Positions 61,001 through 64,000 of a stretch of DNA of 64,000 nucleotides are shown one piece after another. How positions within the stretch are numbered: the first letter of the stretch is position 1; each line of letters opens with the position of its first letter. Source of the stretch: Rhodamnia argentea (Eukaryota > Streptophyta > Magnoliopsida > Myrtales > Myrtaceae); assembly GCF_020921035.1 (NCBI RefSeq), contig NC_063155.1, positions 19,673,311 to 19,737,310 of the forward strand, given 5' to 3'. The notes under the pieces were generated by a model. It saw only the letters and a program-made list of their open reading frames with translations. It made no database searches and was not told the origin of the DNA. The position numbers and the translations under genes are program-made.

Positions 61001-62620
61001 ATCCTTGCCTGCCTTCTTCAATCAAAATGTACGTAATATTTTGGAATTTTCCATGTTATGCTTATTATAGAAATTATTCTCGATAGCTGCAGTCATATCG
61101 TCAATGAAACAATTGAAAACTATATTTGTTGGCATGTCCTGTAAAGCCTCTTGCTACTCCATCCATACGTTGTTCTTGTATGACAATGGTATAATCTTGG
61201 GTCATCAACTTCATTCTTGAGAATACATTAACATATTAGAGCATTGAAATCAGGACTATTAGGAATTCATGGTCCAGAAGCTAACATATGGTACTTTCAT
61301 ACAGGTTATCTTTCCAAGATTGGAGGAGTTGACGCTCTTGTCGTTGTGCGAGTTGAGAAGGATATGGCACAATGAACTCCCTAAAGAATCATTCTGCAGA
61401 CTAGCATCCATCATTGTCAGAGATTGTGAAAATCTGTCTCATATTTTTCCATCAAATTTAATAGAGAGGTTTCGGAGCGTGAAAATGATTGAGGTGGTCA
61501 AGTGTACCTCTTTGGAAGCATTAATGGAACATGTTACTGTCGGTACTAAGGAAAGGCAACAACATCCGATCCTCTTAGACTTAAAAGAAGTGAAGTTGTG
61601 GCACCTCCCGAGGCTGAATGCAATTGTGAGTAGCGGCACCAAAGTAACGCTTGGTCTTCCTAGCTCGACTAATGCTAGCTTGCATTGTTGCCCCGCTTTG
61701 AGATATCTCTTCACAAATGGCACAGCCAGGACTCTTGATAAACTTGAGATGCTAGATGTTTCTGGTTGCAATAACATGCAGGAAGTAGTTGCCGTGGAAG
61801 AAGGTGAAGAGCGAAAGTTGAAGATAGTGAAGTTCCCTCATTTACGTACACTGAAGCTTTGTTCCCTTAAGAGCTTGATTGCTTTCAGCTCGGGAAGTAG
61901 TGTATATGAGTTTCCCTCCCTAAGAAATCTCTCAATTCTAGAGTGCAACGAACTCAAGGCATTCGTGCCGAGGCTGCGCACGCCAAGTGTGGAGATGACA
62001 AATGAGGGACTTGCCGGTTTTGATGAAGCTTCATCTTCTTTGTTTGACGACAAGGTTTTCCTCTTTCCTTTATCTCAGCGGGATCGCTGCTCACGATTAG
62101 TTTTTTCTTTTTGATACTCCGGACTCGTAAGCAACTTTGCTTCTATGCCATTCGTTGTGACTTTAGTCAGGTGATGTTTCTACAGGTCATATTCCCCAAA
62201 TTAGAAGAGCTACGTCTAACAGGAATTCGATCGAGAGAACTTTGGAAGAATGCGATTCCCGATGAGTCCATTTGCCGCCTAAAGTTCCTCGAGGTGAAGC
62301 AGTGTCACAACCTATTGAATGTTATTCCTTCATTCATGTGGAAGAGGCTACTTTACTCTATGGAGTCCTTGACAGTGGAGTCGTGCAATTCGATAGAATG
62401 CATATATTCACTAGAGGGCCTCGGTGTCATGGAGAAGGAAGCTGCAAGAAGCAGTCGATTGAGGGAGTTATCTTTATTTGATCTCCCGAATTTGACTTAC
62501 ATTCGGAAGAATGAGGATTTGCTGAATCTTTGCTTTCCCAACCTGACTTCTGTAAGAGTTGAAAAGTGCCCGCATCTGAGAAATTCTTTTACAATGTCCA
62601 TGGCAAAAAGCCTGGGATAA
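55073..62620 (+). CDS. CC-NB-ARC-LRR disease-resistance-type protein (RPS2-like), four exons
   Basis: An intracellular immune receptor family. Exon 1 (55073-57895, 941 codons) encodes a coiled-coil N-terminus (about 1-150), then NB-ARC with P-loop GPGGVGKS at 195-202, kinase-2 LIILDNLW at 273-280, LLLTSR at 303-308, CGGLPLL at 361-367 and MHD at 478-480, then LRRs to the end of the exon. Exon 2 is 60261-61028 (256 codons), exon 3 is 61305-62054 (250 codons), and exon 4 starts at 62186 and stops at TAA 62618-62620 (144 residues). All junctions are phase 0, giving about 1,591 residues. Exons 2-4 each open with V-S/I-L/F-P followed by an LE(E/S)L motif and carry LRRs. P-loop Lys and MHD are intact, so the switch domain could work. 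The usual C-terminus appears lost. The donor after exon 1 (AAAAG/GTCATA) is weaker than the others. Confidence 0.85.
57896..60260 (+). other. First intron of the resistance gene (2.4 kb)
   Basis: AT-rich and without coding signs, apart from an LTR-like stretch at about 59,515-60,230. The reading frame of exon 1 runs 54 bp into it before a stop, so unspliced transcripts would give a receptor ending shortly after the first LRR block. Confidence 0.6.
59515..60230. mobile_element. Possible LTR remnant in the intron
   Basis: Contains AACTAAGAGAGGGTGAATTGG and TATAGTGGTTCGGCCTTCA, words typical of Copia LTR borders and bodies in plants (the Copia LTR in this window has ACGTGGTTCGGCAG). No second LTR, coding part or target duplication was found. 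Confidence 0.35.
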
Positions 62621-62951
62621 CTCAAATTTCTTGGGCTAGGTGGTCATGGAGAGATGTGCATTGTTGCCAAGAACATGAGAAACTCGAAGGAAAGCAGCCA
62701 AGGAATTGTAATTTCTCAAAGTTACTCTGTATCTTCATAACATGCTAAACTTCAGAATTTCTTGCCATGGGAAGTATATTTCATGGTGTCCCTCTTTGAA
62801 AGAGTTTACTGTTGAAGATTGTAAAGTAGTGGGGGTGATTGCAAGAGATGCCAGTCATAGAAATCTGACTGGGCAACTGCTTTTGCTGGTCAAAAGGTTT
62901 GCCCTCGTTCTTTCTGTTGGCATATCTAGTTTCTTGTCCCTGAAGGTTTGA
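62621..62951 (+). pseudogene. Decayed 3' continuation of the resistance-gene LRR
   Basis: After the TAA at 62618 the LRR-like sequence goes on in other frames: QEHEKLEGKQ around 62,670, GIVISQ around 62,705, then LNFRISCHGKYISWCPSLKE and FTVEDCKVVGVIA around 62,745-62,845, ending in TGA at 62949-62951. At least one nonsense change and two or three frame shifts separate these pieces from exon 4. Confidence 0.75.
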
Positions 62952-63084
62952 GCTAGAAAATGCAAGGGTCAGTGGGGTGACTTCTACTAACTTATTATTT
63001 TCTCTTTCAAATGTTTGACTTTTTTTTATTTTAGAAGAAACATCTCAAAGCTACTTTTTGTAATATTAGCATCTTCTGGTATTT

Positions 63085-63085
<1 letters not shown>

Positions 63086-63145
<60 letters not shown>
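63086..63145. repeat. (CT)30 microsatellite
   Basis: A perfect 60-bp dinucleotide run, the longest in the window, downstream of the decayed LRR tail. Confidence 0.97.
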
Positions 63146-63148
<3 letters not shown>

Positions 63149-63632
63149 ATATGATAGGAAATGCCACAACTACGTTCCATCCACTTGAAATTAAAGTGGG
63201 CAATGCAAAGACTCAAGTGCCGAATCGGAACTGGCTTCAAGACTACACAATACGAAAAACAGTTTTAGGACTTAAACGAGCCGAGCAGGTACAAAACGAG
63301 CCGAGCCGGTACAAGTTTTAGGACTCCTTCTATCATTATCCCTAGGATCAATTATAAACATTCTGATGGGAAAATTATTCCACAAGTTCTAAAACCCATC
63401 TAAGAAATGCCATTGAGCCATAGGTTTTCAATTGGATAAACTAAGTCCTAAAGTTTTATCGAAGAGTGCGGTGCAATCAAGTTCCAAAACCTTTCAGCGG
63501 TGTCATCCACTACCATCAACATTTTGAAGGGCTTTTTACTAGATGTATGATGCATACGTTAGCAACTGATAACATAGAATGAAATTGCACAGCAAAGTAG
63601 GTAATCAGATATCAAGAGAAAAGGGAATAGCT

Positions 63633-63655
63633 AGAGAGAGAGAGAGAGAGAGAGA
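63633..63655. repeat. (AG)n microsatellite
   Basis: About eleven AG units. Confidence 0.9.
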
Positions 63656-63949
63656 TGCCAATTCGCCTCAAAACTGCGAAGGCATATAGATAAAATAAGA
63701 GAAATGAATCAAATAAGTATGTTAAATTCTAGATAGTATCGAATAACTAAAACAAAATAAAGAAAAAAATCAGCAAGGTGGTTTGGAGAATCATGTCATA
63801 CATCAATCTCTCCCCACCAAAAAGAACAAGTCTTTTCTCTGGTGACATTTCCTGCGACTCGGATGATACAACAACTTCCGCCCTAAAAAATCGCTGAGGC
63901 AAGTCTGTAAAGATGGCTCCTTGATGGCTGAAATCCTTAACCATATTGA

Positions 63950-64000
63950 AGTTTTGCAGGTTCTCGAGTGCCCGAGTTTGTCAATCGTATGTCTACCTCC
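63950..64000 (+). other. Possible LRR exon fragment at the right edge
   Basis: An acceptor-like TTTTGCAG (ending at 63959) is followed by a frame reading VLECPSLSIVCLP, which resembles LRR pieces of the neighbouring receptor (for example VEDCKVV, LECNELKAF). It may be another LRR exon of the same or a following gene. The window ends too soon to decide. Confidence 0.3.

Noticed and set aside
63747..63944. 65-codon minus-strand frame near the right edge
   Set aside because: It contains some protein-like sequence but no recognisable family, no splice context and no supporting neighbour.
1..64000. tRNA, rRNA, CRISPR arrays and bacterial-type operons
   Set aside because: I saw no cloverleaf-type tRNA sequence, no rRNA segment and no regularly spaced short repeats with unique spacers. 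The sequence is plant nuclear DNA.

Overview
The window reads as nuclear DNA of a flowering plant, a eudicot. Genes are split by GT-AG introns, long AT-rich spacers separate them, and retrotransposons, small DNA transposons and microsatellites fill much of the space. The gene families present (cytosolic cysteine synthase, ribosomal protein S24e, DUF868, DUF2358/NTF2-like, DRT102, an RPS2-like CC-NB-ARC-LRR receptor) are plant families. The style of the repeats recalls Myrtales such as Eucalyptus, but that is only an impression.

Layout. 0-6.7 kb is a gene-rich end: the start of a cysteine synthase gene (minus strand, running off the left edge), a complete five-exon RPS24 gene (minus) with a telo-box/site II promoter, and a small intronless EF-hand protein gene (plus). 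8.9-17 kb holds non-autonomous DNA transposons around a two-exon secreted cysteine-rich (thionin-like) peptide gene. 17.6-23.1 kb is one complete but dead Ty3/Gypsy element (minus) with 451-bp LTRs and a GAAGT target duplication. 25.1-34.8 kb is a second gene-rich stretch: DUF868 (plus), a seven-exon DUF2358/NTF2-like gene (minus) and DRT102 (minus). 35-49 kb is repeat-rich: GC-cored foldback elements, a decayed hAT transposase, a hAT MITE with perfect 8-bp target duplications and tandem duplications. 49.7-54.6 kb is a complete but dead Ty1/Copia element (minus) with 408-bp LTRs and an AATTT duplication. From 55.1 kb to the right edge is a large CC-NB-ARC-LRR resistance-type gene (plus) with repeated LRR exons and a decayed 3' tail.

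The genes do not form one pathway. Cysteine synthase, RPS24, DUF2358, DRT102 and DUF868 match, from memory, neighbours on a short segment of Arabidopsis chromosome 3, so the block looks like conserved microsynteny later expanded by transposons and a resistance gene.

No undescribed system is established here. The items most worth a second look are the fourfold CxxxCxxxC secreted peptide, the contrast between near-identical LTRs and a heavily mutated interior in the Gypsy element, the foldback family with GC-rich cores, and the modular LRR exons of the resistance gene.
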